Assembly (NCBI RefSeq): GCF_000426305.1
Contig: NZ_AUFC01000015.1
Coordinates: forward strand, 21,694-85,693
From: Anaerovorax odorimutans DSM 5092
GTDB taxonomy: Bacteria; Bacillota; Clostridia; Peptostreptococcales; Anaerovoracaceae
Reading direction: 5' to 3'
Length of the DNA stretch: 64,000 nt
Shown piece after piece: positions 9,141 through 18,149 of the stretch (positions within the stretch are counted from its first letter, which is position 1; the number at the start of each line of letters is the position of its first letter). The notes beneath the pieces were generated by a model. It made no database searches. It worked only from the letters and a program-made list of their open reading frames with translations, and was not told the origin of the DNA. The translations under genes and the position numbers were made by a program.

Positions 9141-9346
9141 AAATCAGATATTGAAATTGCTTAGGTCTGTGGTTGAAAATCCAAGCTAGTTACGGGCAAA
9201 GGGATCCACGTAAGCTGGACCGCAAGGCGGCAGTGATCATGGCGTAGTTTAGATGTAAGTCCTCTGACAAAAGTCAGTCAGGCAGGTGTGGGGGCAAAAA
9301 CCAGGTCAGCTAGGCAATTTCAATATCTGATTTTAATTATTTTTTG
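9141..9346 (+). ncRNA. raiA RNA: raiA-motif structured RNA
   Basis: Between comFC and hpf lies a GC-richer 195-nt segment bounded by a perfect 20-bp helix (9141-9160 pairing with 9314-9333), followed by a T-rich tract. The interior has short G/C-rich helices such as ACCGCAAGGCGGCAGTG and no coding frame. The raiA RNA motif is known from Firmicutes and Actinobacteria next to raiA/hpf genes, and disrupting it in a Clostridium was reported to affect sporulation and aggregation. The call rests on size, position, terminal helix and partial recall of the conserved core; a covariance search has not been run. Confidence 0.85.
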
Positions 9347-9552
9347 AATATTTATACATGAAAGCTTACAAGGAAAATCAGCGCTTATATAATATTATAG
9401 CAAAAAGTTTGAATAGAATAAAAAAAATATACCTATAGAAATAGTTTTAATATACATTGATTTTTAGGGATTTGGCTGTTAACTTTAAATATATAGCTAT
9501 GGATAATTTTGCATAAATAAATTAAAAAAAATAAGGAATTTTGCAAAAAATA

Positions 9553-9561
9553 TGGTATAAT
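9553..9561 (+). promoter_or_regulatory. Extended -10 promoter element for hpf
   Basis: TGGTATAAT (9553-9561) is an extended -10 element 46 bases before the hpf start. No good -35 box accompanies it. Confidence 0.45.
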
Positions 9562-9607
9562 AAACTAAGACTAATTCAATTATGAAACAAGCTAGGAGGT
9601 GCATTAT

Positions 9608-10135
9608 ATGAAAGTTATAATTACCAGTAAAAATTTTAACGCAAGTGATCATCTTAAACAGTTAATTGAAAACAAGTTTGAGAAATTAGGTAAGTACTTT
9701 TCTGATAATATAGTAGTGAATATTATGTTAACTACTGAAAGAGGTAGAGAAAAGGTTGAAGCTACAATTAATGCGAAGGGTACAATCTTTAGAGCTGAAG
9801 AAGAAAGTAGCGATGCTTATACAGCTGTAGACAAAGTTGTAGATAAACTATCTACTCAAATGTCAAGATTTAAAACGAAACTTCAGCGTAAACACAGAGG
9901 ACAAAAAGAATTTATTTTTACTGAATTACCTGATACAGATGATGACCTTGAAGAAATTAAGCCAGTAAAAACAAAGAGCTTTGAATTATTGCCAATGTCC
10001 GTTGATGAAGCAGTTATGCAGATGGAACTTTTGGAACATGATTTCTTTGCATTTCTTAATATGGAAACCAACAGTGTAAATATAGTTTATAAAAGAAAAG
10101 ATAATAATTATGGATTATTAAAAACATATTATTAA
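9608..10135 (+). CDS. hpf: Long-form ribosome hibernation promoting factor
   Basis: Binds the 30S subunit and dimerises 70S ribosomes into inactive 100S particles in stationary phase. The 175-residue length and two-domain layout fit the long form: an N-terminal RaiA/YfiA-like domain (residues 1-100), an acidic linker, and a C-terminal dimerisation domain (about 120-175, with VDEAVMQMELLEHDFFAFLN). I prefer the ATG at 9608, 8 bases after AGGAGG; the in-frame GTG at 9599 lies on the binding site itself. A terminator follows immediately. The upstream raiA RNA may be transcribed separately, since a promoter element lies between them. Confidence 0.96.
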   Translation: MKVIITSKNFNASDHLKQLIENKFEKLGKYFSDNIVVNIMLTTERGREKVEATINAKGTIFRAEEESSDAYTAVDKVVDKLSTQMSRFKTKLQRKHRGQKEFIFTELPDTDDDLEEIKPVKTKSFELLPMSVDEAVMQMELLEHDFFAFLNMETNSVNIVYKRKDNNYGLLKTYY

Positions 10136-10139
10136 AATA

Positions 10140-10174
10140 AATAAAAGGGATGGTTTTATACTATCCCTTTTATT
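10140..10174 (+). terminator. Rho-independent terminator of hpf
   Basis: ATAAAAGGGAT (10141-10151) and its complement at 10163-10173 form an 11-bp stem. Confidence 0.75.
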
Positions 10175-10269
10175 ATACGCAAAAAAACAATACGTTATAA
10201 GAGTGAATGATTATTTGTGCTTGCAGGACTTCACATTAGACAGATAGATTATTTTATGCATGGTATTTT

Positions 10270-10309
10270 TTCTCTAAAAAACAAAAATGTTAAATAGAGA
10301 AGTTTTTTT
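10270..10309 (+). terminator. Second terminator-like hairpin before cdaA
   Basis: TTCTCTA (10270-10276) and TAGAGAA (10295-10301), followed by GTTTTTTT. Because hpf is already terminated at 10174, this could end a short transcript from 10180-10310 or block read-through. No clear small-RNA promoter is visible. Confidence 0.45.
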
Positions 10310-10430
10310 AATTTTATGATTATAAGTTTTGTAAATTTAATGTTTTTTCTGTTTGAAAGCTTGGATTCCTATTGTAAATATTATTAATTTTAGGTACAAT
10401 ATAAATATCATAGCCAAGGGGGAGAAACCT

Positions 10431-11279
10431 GTGTCAGATATATTAAATAATATTGTTTCAACAGTGGGAATATTCGATGTTATAGATATAGCTATTGTGT
10501 CTTTTATTGTTTATAAAATTTTAGGATTTATAAGAGAAACCAGAGCAGAGCAGCTTGTAAAAGGGCTGCTAATTTTAGTAATTGCATTTTTTGTTTCGGA
10601 TTTGTTTCACATGAATGCTTTAAACTATATTTTAAATAAGACGATGACGTTAGGTGTATTGGCATTAGTAGTAGTGTTTCAGCCTGAACTTAGACGAGGG
10701 CTTGAATATGTGGGACGAAGCAAATTTGTAAAACCTCAGTTTAATAATTTAGATAAAGAACATGCAAAGTTTATAACTAGTGAAATCATAAAAGCAGTAG
10801 ATTGTTTTTCTACAAATAAAGTTGGTGCATTAATGATATTGGAAAGAGAAATTTCTTTAAATGATATAGCTGAAAACGGAACTACTTTAAATGCCTCTAT
10901 ATCAAAGGAGTTACTTGGAAATATATTTTATGAAGGGGCACCCCTTCATGACGGAGCGGCTATTTTAAGAGGGGACATAATTTTAGCCGCAGGATGTGTA
11001 TTACCACTTACTCAAAATAAAACTTTGAGCAAGGAATTAGGAACAAGGCATAGAGCAGGAATTGGAATTACTGAAAACTCTGATGCTATTGCTTTAATAG
11101 TTTCTGAAGAAACGGGTATTATTTCTATAGCTATTGATGGAAATTTATCCAGATTTCTTGATTTAAAAACAGTAGAAAAGACTCTTTTAAATCTATATCT
11201 TTCTAATCCAAAAGAAGAAAAAGAGAAACCATCGTTTTTAAATCTGTTTAGGAGGAATAATGAAGATGCCAAGGAGTAA
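10431..11279 (+). CDS. cdaA: Diadenylate cyclase CdaA
   Basis: Makes the essential second messenger c-di-AMP from two ATP at the membrane. The 282-residue protein has three N-terminal membrane helices (to about residue 80) and a DAC domain with the catalytic DGA motif in APLHDGAAI and the ATP-binding motif GTRHRAGIG. I chose the GTG at 10431, preceded by AAGGGGGAG. A reading from 10353 would add 26 residues without a binding site. The last 20 bases overlap cdaR. The cdaA-cdaR-glmM-glmS order is conserved in Firmicutes and links c-di-AMP to cell-wall precursor supply. Confidence 0.95.
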   Translation: MSDILNNIVSTVGIFDVIDIAIVSFIVYKILGFIRETRAEQLVKGLLILVIAFFVSDLFHMNALNYILNKTMTLGVLALVVVFQPELRRGLEYVGRSKFVKPQFNNLDKEHAKFITSEIIKAVDCFSTNKVGALMILEREISLNDIAENGTTLNASISKELLGNIFYEGAPLHDGAAILRGDIILAAGCVLPLTQNKTLSKELGTRHRAGIGITENSDAIALIVSEETGIISIAIDGNLSRFLDLKTVEKTLLNLYLSNPKEEKEKPSFLNLFRRNNEDAKE

Positions 11280-12471
11280 TACCTTTTATAAAATTATATC
11301 TGTTATTATTGCAGTGATTCTTTGGTCGTATGTAATTGTCGAAGTTAATCCAACAAGTAAACAGACGATAAAGGATGTTCCTGTTCAATTGATAAATGAA
11401 GAAAATCTTACAGCAAGAGAATTGGCTATATATGGAGATACAGACTACAAAGTAGACGTTACAGTTGAAGGTAAAAGAGGAGACATTGCAAAAATAAAAC
11501 CTGATGAAATTATTGCCAATGCGGATTTATTTGGGTTTACAATTGGTAAAAATTATATCCCTGTTACCGTTACAGTTCCGGATTCTTTAGAAGTTGTGGA
11601 AATAAAATCTTCAAAAATAGTTGTAAATATAGAAGATTTAGTTGCAGCCAGCAAACCTGTTAAAGTAAGCTTTACAGGAACAACAAAGGAAAATACTGAA
11701 ATAGGAGATATTTCAACACAGCCAGAAGAGATTGAAGTATCAGGGGCAAAATCATATGTGAGTCAAGTATCCAATATACTGGTAGAAGTAGATTCATCAA
11801 AATTTACAAAATCCGGAAATAAAATTCAAGCGGAAGCCATTCCTCTTAATTCAGATGGAGATCCGGTAAATAATGTGAGTTTATCGTCAGATTATGTGGA
11901 TGTCAGCGCTAAACTGTATAATATAAAAGAGGTCAAACTCAACGTTGAAGTTAGCGGTGAGGCAGCATCATTTTATGAAATTAAAGGAATTAATAAACCA
12001 TCTACAATAAAGATTAAAGGATCAAAAGATGATTTGAAAGATATAACCGAAATAAGTGCAGAACCTATCGATATTACCGGAACAAAAACCACTGCAAATA
12101 TTAAGATTAAACCTATATTGCCAAAAGATATTGAAATTGCCAGTGATTCTAAAAACTTAGTGGTAAATATACAAATTAAAGGCATAACAACAAGATATTT
12201 TGACTATAGTGCTAGTGAGATAGGTATTGAAAATTTACCTGAAAATCTCAGTGCAGATATTCAAACAGATAAAATAACTATAAAAGTATCGGCAAGTGAA
12301 GCCGTTATCGCGAATCTTTCTAAGGGAGATTTTAAACCTTATATTAATTTAGCAAATGCTGCTAAAGAGACAACAAGTACTGCAGTATTGGTAAATTATA
12401 ATAAGCAGGTTAATAATATTGAAATAAGTCCTGCAAATGTACAGATTCTTTTAAGTGAGGTAGAACAATAA
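11260..12471 (+). CDS. cdaR: CdaA regulator CdaR, YbbR-domain protein
   Basis: An extracytoplasmic partner of CdaA that modulates c-di-AMP synthesis. One N-terminal membrane helix (about residues 9-27) anchors a 375-residue external part made of YbbR repeats. Repeats are recognisable by recurring strands such as VTVEGKRGDIAKI, VSGAKSYVSQV and IKGSKDDLKDI, about 80-90 residues apart, giving four domains. AGGAGG lies 5 bases before the ATG, inside cdaA. Its stop overlaps the glmM start by one base. Confidence 0.93.
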   Translation: MKMPRSNTFYKIISVIIAVILWSYVIVEVNPTSKQTIKDVPVQLINEENLTARELAIYGDTDYKVDVTVEGKRGDIAKIKPDEIIANADLFGFTIGKNYIPVTVTVPDSLEVVEIKSSKIVVNIEDLVAASKPVKVSFTGTTKENTEIGDISTQPEEIEVSGAKSYVSQVSNILVEVDSSKFTKSGNKIQAEAIPLNSDGDPVNNVSLSSDYVDVSAKLYNIKEVKLNVEVSGEAASFYEIKGINKPSTIKIKGSKDDLKDITEISAEPIDITGTKTTANIKIKPILPKDIEIASDSKNLVVNIQIKGITTRYFDYSASEIGIENLPENLSADIQTDKITIKVSASEAVIANLSKGDFKPYINLANAAKETTSTAVLVNYNKQVNNIEISPANVQILLSEVEQ

Positions 12472-13820
12472 TGAGTAGACTTTTTGGGACAGATGGAGTT
12501 AGAGGTATTGCTAATTCTGAATTAACTCCGGAATTAGCGTTTAATTTAGGAAAGGCTGGTGCATATGTACTAAGTAAAAATCAACAAAGGCCGATTGTTT
12601 TGATTGCAAAGGATACAAGAGTTTCGGGAGATATGTTGGAGGATGCTATCAGTGCCGGAATACTTGCAATGGGTGGAAATGTAATAAAAGTAGGAGTGCT
12701 TCCAACTCCTGCAATTGCATATTTAGTAAAATATTATAAAGCAGATGCCGGCGTGGTGATTTCAGCCTCTCATAATCCTTTTGAATATAATGGAATTAAA
12801 TTCTTTAACAGTGAAGGGTTTAAGCTTGATGATGAGATTGAAGATGAAATAGAAGATATAATTATAAGAAATATAGATGTGAACAGTCATATAACAGGAG
12901 ATAAGCTTGGCAGATGCCTTGAAGCTGAAGATAATGCCCTTTCTTTATATGCTGACTTTTTAAAGGGAACAATGGGAATGTCCCTTAAAGGAATGAAGCT
13001 TGTTATTGATTGCGCAAATGGAGCAGCTTATAAAGTTGGAGAAAAAGTTTTCAAAGAGCTTGGTGCAGAGGTTGTTACAATATTCAATAAACCTGATGGC
13101 ATAAATATTAATTGCGGATGTGGTTCTACCCATCCTGAGATGCTGCAAAAAACTGTCTTGAAGCACAATGCAGATTTAGGATTGGCTTTTGATGGAGATG
13201 CAGACAGACTGATTGCTATAGATGAAAAAGGAAGAATCATTGATGGTGATAAAGTAATTTTGATTTGTACTAAAATGTTAAAATCAATGAATCAATTAGC
13301 TAAAAATAAAGTTACAGTTACAGTTATGAGCAATATAGGATTTCATTTAGCGGCAAAAGAAATAGGATGCAATGTTGAGACTACTCAAGTTGGTGACAGG
13401 TATGTACTTGAAAGTATGCTTAAAACAGGAAGCCAAATTGGCGGTGAACAATCTGGTCATATTATCTTTTTAAATCATACAACAACAGGGGATGGTATCT
13501 TGTCAGCATTGCAATTAATTAAGGCTATAAAAATGTTAAACAAAAAACCTTCAGAGCTGTCAGATGAAATTGTAATTTATCCTCAAATTTTAAAAAATGC
13601 AAAAATTAAAAATGAAAATAAGAAAAAATATATAGATGATCCTGAAATCAGTAAAGAAATTAAAAAGGTAGAAGAAATGATGGCTGAAGAAGGAAGAGTT
13701 TTAATAAGACCTTCCGGCACAGAGCCTCTTGTTAGGGTTATGATTGAAGGAAAAAACATAGAGATTATTACTGGGCTGGCAGAGAAGCTTGCAGACCTTT
13801 TGGAAAAACGCTTTGGTTAA
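12471..13820 (+). CDS. glmM: Phosphoglucosamine mutase
   Basis: Interconverts glucosamine-6-phosphate and glucosamine-1-phosphate for peptidoglycan synthesis, and is a known interaction partner of CdaA. The 449 residues match the family: start motif LFGTDGVRG, the phosphoserine loop VVISASHNPF near residue 100, the metal loop AFDGDADRLI near 241, the sugar-binding GGEQSGHI near 325 and the phosphate-binding RPSGTEPLVRV near 405. It is coupled to cdaR through a TAATG overlap. Confidence 0.98.
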   Translation: MSRLFGTDGVRGIANSELTPELAFNLGKAGAYVLSKNQQRPIVLIAKDTRVSGDMLEDAISAGILAMGGNVIKVGVLPTPAIAYLVKYYKADAGVVISASHNPFEYNGIKFFNSEGFKLDDEIEDEIEDIIIRNIDVNSHITGDKLGRCLEAEDNALSLYADFLKGTMGMSLKGMKLVIDCANGAAYKVGEKVFKELGAEVVTIFNKPDGININCGCGSTHPEMLQKTVLKHNADLGLAFDGDADRLIAIDEKGRIIDGDKVILICTKMLKSMNQLAKNKVTVTVMSNIGFHLAAKEIGCNVETTQVGDRYVLESMLKTGSQIGGEQSGHIIFLNHTTTGDGILSALQLIKAIKMLNKKPSELSDEIVIYPQILKNAKIKNENKKKYIDDPEISKEIKKVEEMMAEEGRVLIRPSGTEPLVRVMIEGKNIEIITGLAEKLADLLEKRFG

Positions 13821-13857
13821 TACAGCAAAATAAAGGGTAGATAGGAGGATATGAATT

Positions 13858-15687
13858 ATGTGCGGTATAGTAGGATATATTGGTGATGGGAATGCTACAG
13901 AAATTATTATTGATGGATTAAAAAAATTAGAATACAGAGGATACGATTCTTCGGGAATCGCAGTGTATGAAGATCATAAAATTCTAGTAGAAAAAGTAAA
14001 AGGAAGAATTGCAAATTTAGAAGAAAAAATAAAGGACAAAAAATTTACAAGTCATGTTGGAATAGGACATACAAGATGGGCTACTCATGGGGCTCCTTCT
14101 GATGTTAATTCACATCCACACAGTAATATGGATAATTCAATTGCCGTAGTTCATAATGGTATTATTGAAAACTACATAGAACTTAAAGAGTGGTTAATAA
14201 AAAATCATAATATTGTTTTTCGTTCAGAAACAGACACAGAAGTTATAGCACATCTTATAAGTGTTTTTTATGAAGATGATTTGACAGATGCAGTTTATAA
14301 GGCAGTAGAAAAAATGCGAGGTGCATATGCTATTGGTGTAGTATCAGCAAATGAACCTGATAAAATTGTGGCGGTGAGAAGAGATGCTCCTCTTATTGCA
14401 GGCCTCGGAGATGGGTGTAACTTTATTGCATCTGATATTCCTGCTTTATTAAAACATGTAAGAAAAATCTATTTAATTGAAAATAATGAAACCGTTGTTT
14501 TAACTAAAAATGATGTAAAGATTTATAATGCTGACAGAGAAGAAGTTAAAAGAGATGTTTTTAATGTAACTTGGGATGCAGATGCGGCTGAAAAAGAAGG
14601 CTATGACCATTTCATGCTTAAAGAGATACATGAACAGCCTAAAGGAATTTCAGAAACTTTAAATAGACGTCTTGATGAAGATGGTATGATTAAATTAGAT
14701 GGAATTAAACTTTCTAAAAATGATCTGGAAAAATTCAATAAGGTGTATATAGTAGCTTGTGGTACTGCATATCATGCAGGGCTTGTAGGCAAATTTATAA
14801 TAGAGAAATTAGCGAAAATTCCTGTGGAGGTTGATGTTGCATCAGAGTTCAGATACAGGGATCCTTTTGTGGATGAAAATACTTTATTTATTGCAATAAG
14901 TCAGTCAGGAGAAACCCTTGATACTTTAGCAGCGTTAAGAGAGGCAAAGAGCAAAGGGGCAAGAATTCTATCTGTTGTAAATGTGGTTGGAAGTTCAGTT
15001 GCAAGAGAATCAGACGATGTCTTTTATACTTGGGCAGGACCTGAGATTGCAGTGGCATCCACAAAGGCATATACTACACAGCTTGTGTGCATGTATTTAA
15101 TAGCATTATATATGGCAAAGACAAAGGAAATTATAGAAAAAGAGCTTTATGATAAATATATAGAAGAACTAAAGGAAATTCCAGAAAAGTTAAATACCAT
15201 TTTAAATAAAGAGCAGGATATATATGAAATGGCAAAGGATCTATATAAAAGAGAACAAGTTTTCTTTATAGGCAGAGGACCTGATGCTGGAGTTTCATAC
15301 GAAGGATCATTAAAGTTAAAAGAAATATCATATATAAATTCATTTGCTATTGCAGCCGGAGAATTAAAGCACGGAACAATTGCTTTAATAGAGCAGGGTA
15401 CATTGGTAATTGCACTAGCTACACAAGATAAGCTTTTTGAGAAGATGCTTTCCAATATTCAAGAAGTAAAAGCAAGAGGGGCTTATGTAATTGGTCTTGC
15501 AAAGGAAAACAATAAGGATATTGAAACTCAGTCTGACAGAGTAATTTATATTCCTCAGTGTATGGATGAAGTTTCACCTTTACTTTCCGTAGTACCATTA
15601 CAGATTCTAGCTTATTATATTTCTAAGCTGAGAGGCTGTGACATTGATAAACCAAAGAATTTAGCTAAATCTGTTACAGTAGAATAG
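13858..15687 (+). CDS. glmS: Glutamine--fructose-6-phosphate aminotransferase
   Basis: Makes glucosamine-6-phosphate, the first committed step toward UDP-GlcNAc. The 609-residue protein begins MCGIVGYIG, so Cys2 becomes the catalytic N-terminal nucleophile of the glutaminase domain. Two SIS isomerase domains follow (SQSGETLDTL near 345, GRGPDAG near 475), and the C-terminus ends in the usual DKPKNLAKSVTVE. It lies 37 bases after glmM with its own AGGAGG. That gap is too short for a glmS ribozyme, so product feedback through that RNA is absent here. Confidence 0.98.
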   Translation: MCGIVGYIGDGNATEIIIDGLKKLEYRGYDSSGIAVYEDHKILVEKVKGRIANLEEKIKDKKFTSHVGIGHTRWATHGAPSDVNSHPHSNMDNSIAVVHNGIIENYIELKEWLIKNHNIVFRSETDTEVIAHLISVFYEDDLTDAVYKAVEKMRGAYAIGVVSANEPDKIVAVRRDAPLIAGLGDGCNFIASDIPALLKHVRKIYLIENNETVVLTKNDVKIYNADREEVKRDVFNVTWDADAAEKEGYDHFMLKEIHEQPKGISETLNRRLDEDGMIKLDGIKLSKNDLEKFNKVYIVACGTAYHAGLVGKFIIEKLAKIPVEVDVASEFRYRDPFVDENTLFIAISQSGETLDTLAALREAKSKGARILSVVNVVGSSVARESDDVFYTWAGPEIAVASTKAYTTQLVCMYLIALYMAKTKEIIEKELYDKYIEELKEIPEKLNTILNKEQDIYEMAKDLYKREQVFFIGRGPDAGVSYEGSLKLKEISYINSFAIAAGELKHGTIALIEQGTLVIALATQDKLFEKMLSNIQEVKARGAYVIGLAKENNKDIETQSDRVIYIPQCMDEVSPLLSVVPLQILAYYISKLRGCDIDKPKNLAKSVTVE

Positions 15688-15720
15688 TAATTATCTAATT
15701 TGTAAAGGTGGAGACATGTT

Positions 15721-17031
15721 ATGACTTGTGAAGTCAAAACAAAAGAAGATAAAGATAGAAATATAAAAAAACTATGTATAATTTTAGGTAGTTTAGTTAT
15801 TGTAATTGCACTTGGATTTTTTATAGCAGAACAAGTGATAAACTCTGTAGCAGATGCAAGGGAAAAAGCAGAAATCAAGGCAAGAAATGAAAAACTCCAA
15901 ACAGAACTAATTACCAAAGCAGAAAAACTTTACAAAGGTTATTATTATGATGAAGCTTTAGCATTATTAAATGAAAACATAAAATTGGAAAGTAAGGATG
16001 ATGACAGAATTAAAGCCGAAATAGCTAAAATAGAAAATGCAAAATCATCTTTAGTTAAATATGAAGGTTCTGTAGAGCATGTATTTTTTCACAGTCTTAT
16101 AATTTATCCCGAGCTGGCTTTTGACGACAAGGGTCATCCGGCAGAAGGGTATAATATGTGGATGACTACGGTGAGTGAATTTAAAAAAATGCTGCCGGAG
16201 TTATTAAAACGAGGATATGTACTTTATAAATTATCAGACTATATCGAAATGGATTCACAAAACAAGATTAAGTTAAAGGATATATATCTGCCGCCGGGCA
16301 AAATTCCCCTCGTAATATCTGTGGATGATGTAAATTATTATGAATATATGAAACTTGACGGATTTGCCGAAAAATTAGTATTGGATGACAAGGGAAGAGT
16401 TTCTACACAAGTAGTTACACCTGGTGGAGAAACGAAGATTACAAGAGACGGTGATGTTATACCTATATTAGACGATTATGTTGCTAAGCATCCTGAATTT
16501 TCGTGGCGAGGAGCAAAAGGAACAATTGCATTAACCGGCTATGAAGGTGCCTTGGGATATAGAATTACAGATAATTTACCTTCTGAAAAAGAGGATCAGC
16601 AAATGGTAAAGAAAATTGCTGATAAAATGAAAGAAAACGGCTGGCTTTTTGCTTGCCATAGCTATACTCATAACGGCTATTTTAGGACTGGTAAAGTGAC
16701 AATGGCGCAGATGAGATCAGATATTGATGAATGGAAACAAAAAATAGAACCTTGGGTTGGTAAAACAAATATTTATATATCTCCTTTTGGTTATTGTCTT
16801 AATAACAATGACCCAAGATATAGATATATAATTGAGTCAGGATTTAATATTTTTTGTAATGTAGGAAATGAAAGAAAAATTATTGTGAACTCAGATAATA
16901 TTATAATGCCAAGAGTAAATTTAGATGGATTTACAATGACAAACAGAAAAGAAGAAGTTAATCAGCATTATTTTAATGTGGATGATGTGATTGATACATC
17001 AAGACCATTAATTAATGATAAGTTAAATTAA
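15721..17031 (+). CDS. Membrane-anchored polysaccharide deacetylase-like protein
   Basis: A 436-residue protein with one N-terminal membrane helix (about residues 19-41), a charged coiled segment to about 110, and an extracytoplasmic NodB-like carbohydrate esterase 4 domain. Candidate metal and catalytic residues are the Asp pair in VISVDDVNYY near 202 and the HxxxH in CHSYTHNGYF near 315. The family removes acetyl groups from cell-wall or surface glycans, but the substrate here is not evident. It follows glmS by 33 bases in the same run, consistent with an envelope role. Confidence 0.8.
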   Translation: MTCEVKTKEDKDRNIKKLCIILGSLVIVIALGFFIAEQVINSVADAREKAEIKARNEKLQTELITKAEKLYKGYYYDEALALLNENIKLESKDDDRIKAEIAKIENAKSSLVKYEGSVEHVFFHSLIIYPELAFDDKGHPAEGYNMWMTTVSEFKKMLPELLKRGYVLYKLSDYIEMDSQNKIKLKDIYLPPGKIPLVISVDDVNYYEYMKLDGFAEKLVLDDKGRVSTQVVTPGGETKITRDGDVIPILDDYVAKHPEFSWRGAKGTIALTGYEGALGYRITDNLPSEKEDQQMVKKIADKMKENGWLFACHSYTHNGYFRTGKVTMAQMRSDIDEWKQKIEPWVGKTNIYISPFGYCLNNNDPRYRYIIESGFNIFCNVGNERKIIVNSDNIIMPRVNLDGFTMTNRKEEVNQHYFNVDDVIDTSRPLINDKLN

Positions 17032-17049
17032 ACGAGGGGGAAAAGGGTA

Positions 17050-17583
17050 ATGAAAAACAAAAAAATCTTATTAATTTTATTATGTTTCATAGTAGCTTTT
17101 AGTTTTATGGCATGTTCGCTTAAAGGAAAGGAAGCTGATGCCACAGAAAAAAAGAGCTATAGTGCTCAGCTGTATTTCATAAATGAGGAATATCTTCTCA
17201 ATGGAGATGAGAGTTTAGACAAACTTGTAAAAGTTGACGTCTCTGAATTTAAAGCTTATGAAGGTGAGCAGTATTTGGATACAATTGATACTTATCTTCG
17301 CAGTGTACCAGACGGCGAAGGATATGAAACAATGATTAGTGATAATATTCAATTTAATGATATCAAAGTAAAAGAAGGAACTGCATATGTGGATTTAAAG
17401 AATGAAGGCTTAAACGGTGGCTCTTTAGAAGAAATGTTATTGATAAATCAAATAGTAGAAACACTAACTAATAGTTTTGATGAAATCGATCAAGTTCAAT
17501 TTTTAGTAGACGGAGAAGTGGTAGAAAGCCTTATGGGACATATGGATACTACTAAACCGTTTAAAAGCACAATTAATGAGTAG
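17050..17583 (+). CDS. GerMN-domain lipoprotein
   Basis: A 177-residue exported lipoprotein. The signal peptide ends in the lipobox FMAC (Cys at about 22). The remainder matches a GerMN (sporulation/spore germination) domain: an N-terminal strand with AQLYFINEEYLL, the central EGTAYVDLKNEGLNGGS and the C-terminal VETLTNSFDEIDQVQFLVDGE, typical of this fold. B. subtilis GerM has two such domains and acts in sporulation and germination; this protein has one. It sits between a deacetylase and a metallopeptidase in the long envelope-related run. Confidence 0.85.
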   Translation: MKNKKILLILLCFIVAFSFMACSLKGKEADATEKKSYSAQLYFINEEYLLNGDESLDKLVKVDVSEFKAYEGEQYLDTIDTYLRSVPDGEGYETMISDNIQFNDIKVKEGTAYVDLKNEGLNGGSLEEMLLINQIVETLTNSFDEIDQVQFLVDGEVVESLMGHMDTTKPFKSTINE

Positions 17584-17594
17584 AAGGAACTAAA

Positions 17595-18149
17595 ATGATA
17601 GAATACCAATTGATTAGATCTAGAAGAAAAACATTATCTCTTTATGTGAAATCAAATGGAAATGTTGAAGTTAGAGCACCGTACAGCGTTAGCATAGATT
17701 ATATTAATAATTTTGTAAACAAAAAATCAGCTTGGATTATAAACAGTAAAAAACGATTAGAGATTAAAAGGGAGAACAGACAGATAATTAAACTTTCGCA
17801 GGAAGAAGTGTTGCAATATAAAAATAAAGCAGAATCTTATTTAAGAACCCGTTGTGAATACTATTCAATGAGGATGGGAGTTAATTATAATAGGATTAGA
17901 GTAAATAAAGCTAAATCTAGATGGGGATCTTGCAGCGAAAAAGGTAATATTAATTTTACATACCGATTAATATTTGCTCCGAAGGAAGTAATTGATTATA
18001 TTGTTGTACACGAATTAGCTCATTTGAAAGAAATGAATCATTCAAAAAGGTTTTGGCATGTTGTTAATGAGATTATGCCTGACTATAAGGAAAGATGCAA
18101 AGTTTTAAAAGATTTTCAAATGAAAGTTGAAATTGTGGAGGGTAAATAA
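17595..18149 (+). CDS. YgjP-type zinc metallopeptidase (DUF45)
   Basis: A 184-residue cytoplasmic protein of the YgjP/DUF45 metallopeptidase-like family. The zinc site is HELAHLKEMNH near residue 140: HExxH plus a further His six residues later. The preceding SRWGSCSEKGNINFTYRL is a family hallmark. Biochemical function is poorly known, and protein quality control or DNA-protein crosslink processing has been suggested for relatives. AAGGAA precedes the ATG, and the stop overlaps the next start by one base. Confidence 0.88.
   Translation: MIEYQLIRSRRKTLSLYVKSNGNVEVRAPYSVSIDYINNFVNKKSAWIINSKKRLEIKRENRQIIKLSQEEVLQYKNKAESYLRTRCEYYSMRMGVNYNRIRVNKAKSRWGSCSEKGNINFTYRLIFAPKEVIDYIVVHELAHLKEMNHSKRFWHVVNEIMPDYKERCKVLKDFQMKVEIVEGK

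Noticed and set aside
13821..13857. glmS ribozyme
   Set aside because: The gap is 37 bases, far too short, and no ribozyme core is visible upstream within glmM.
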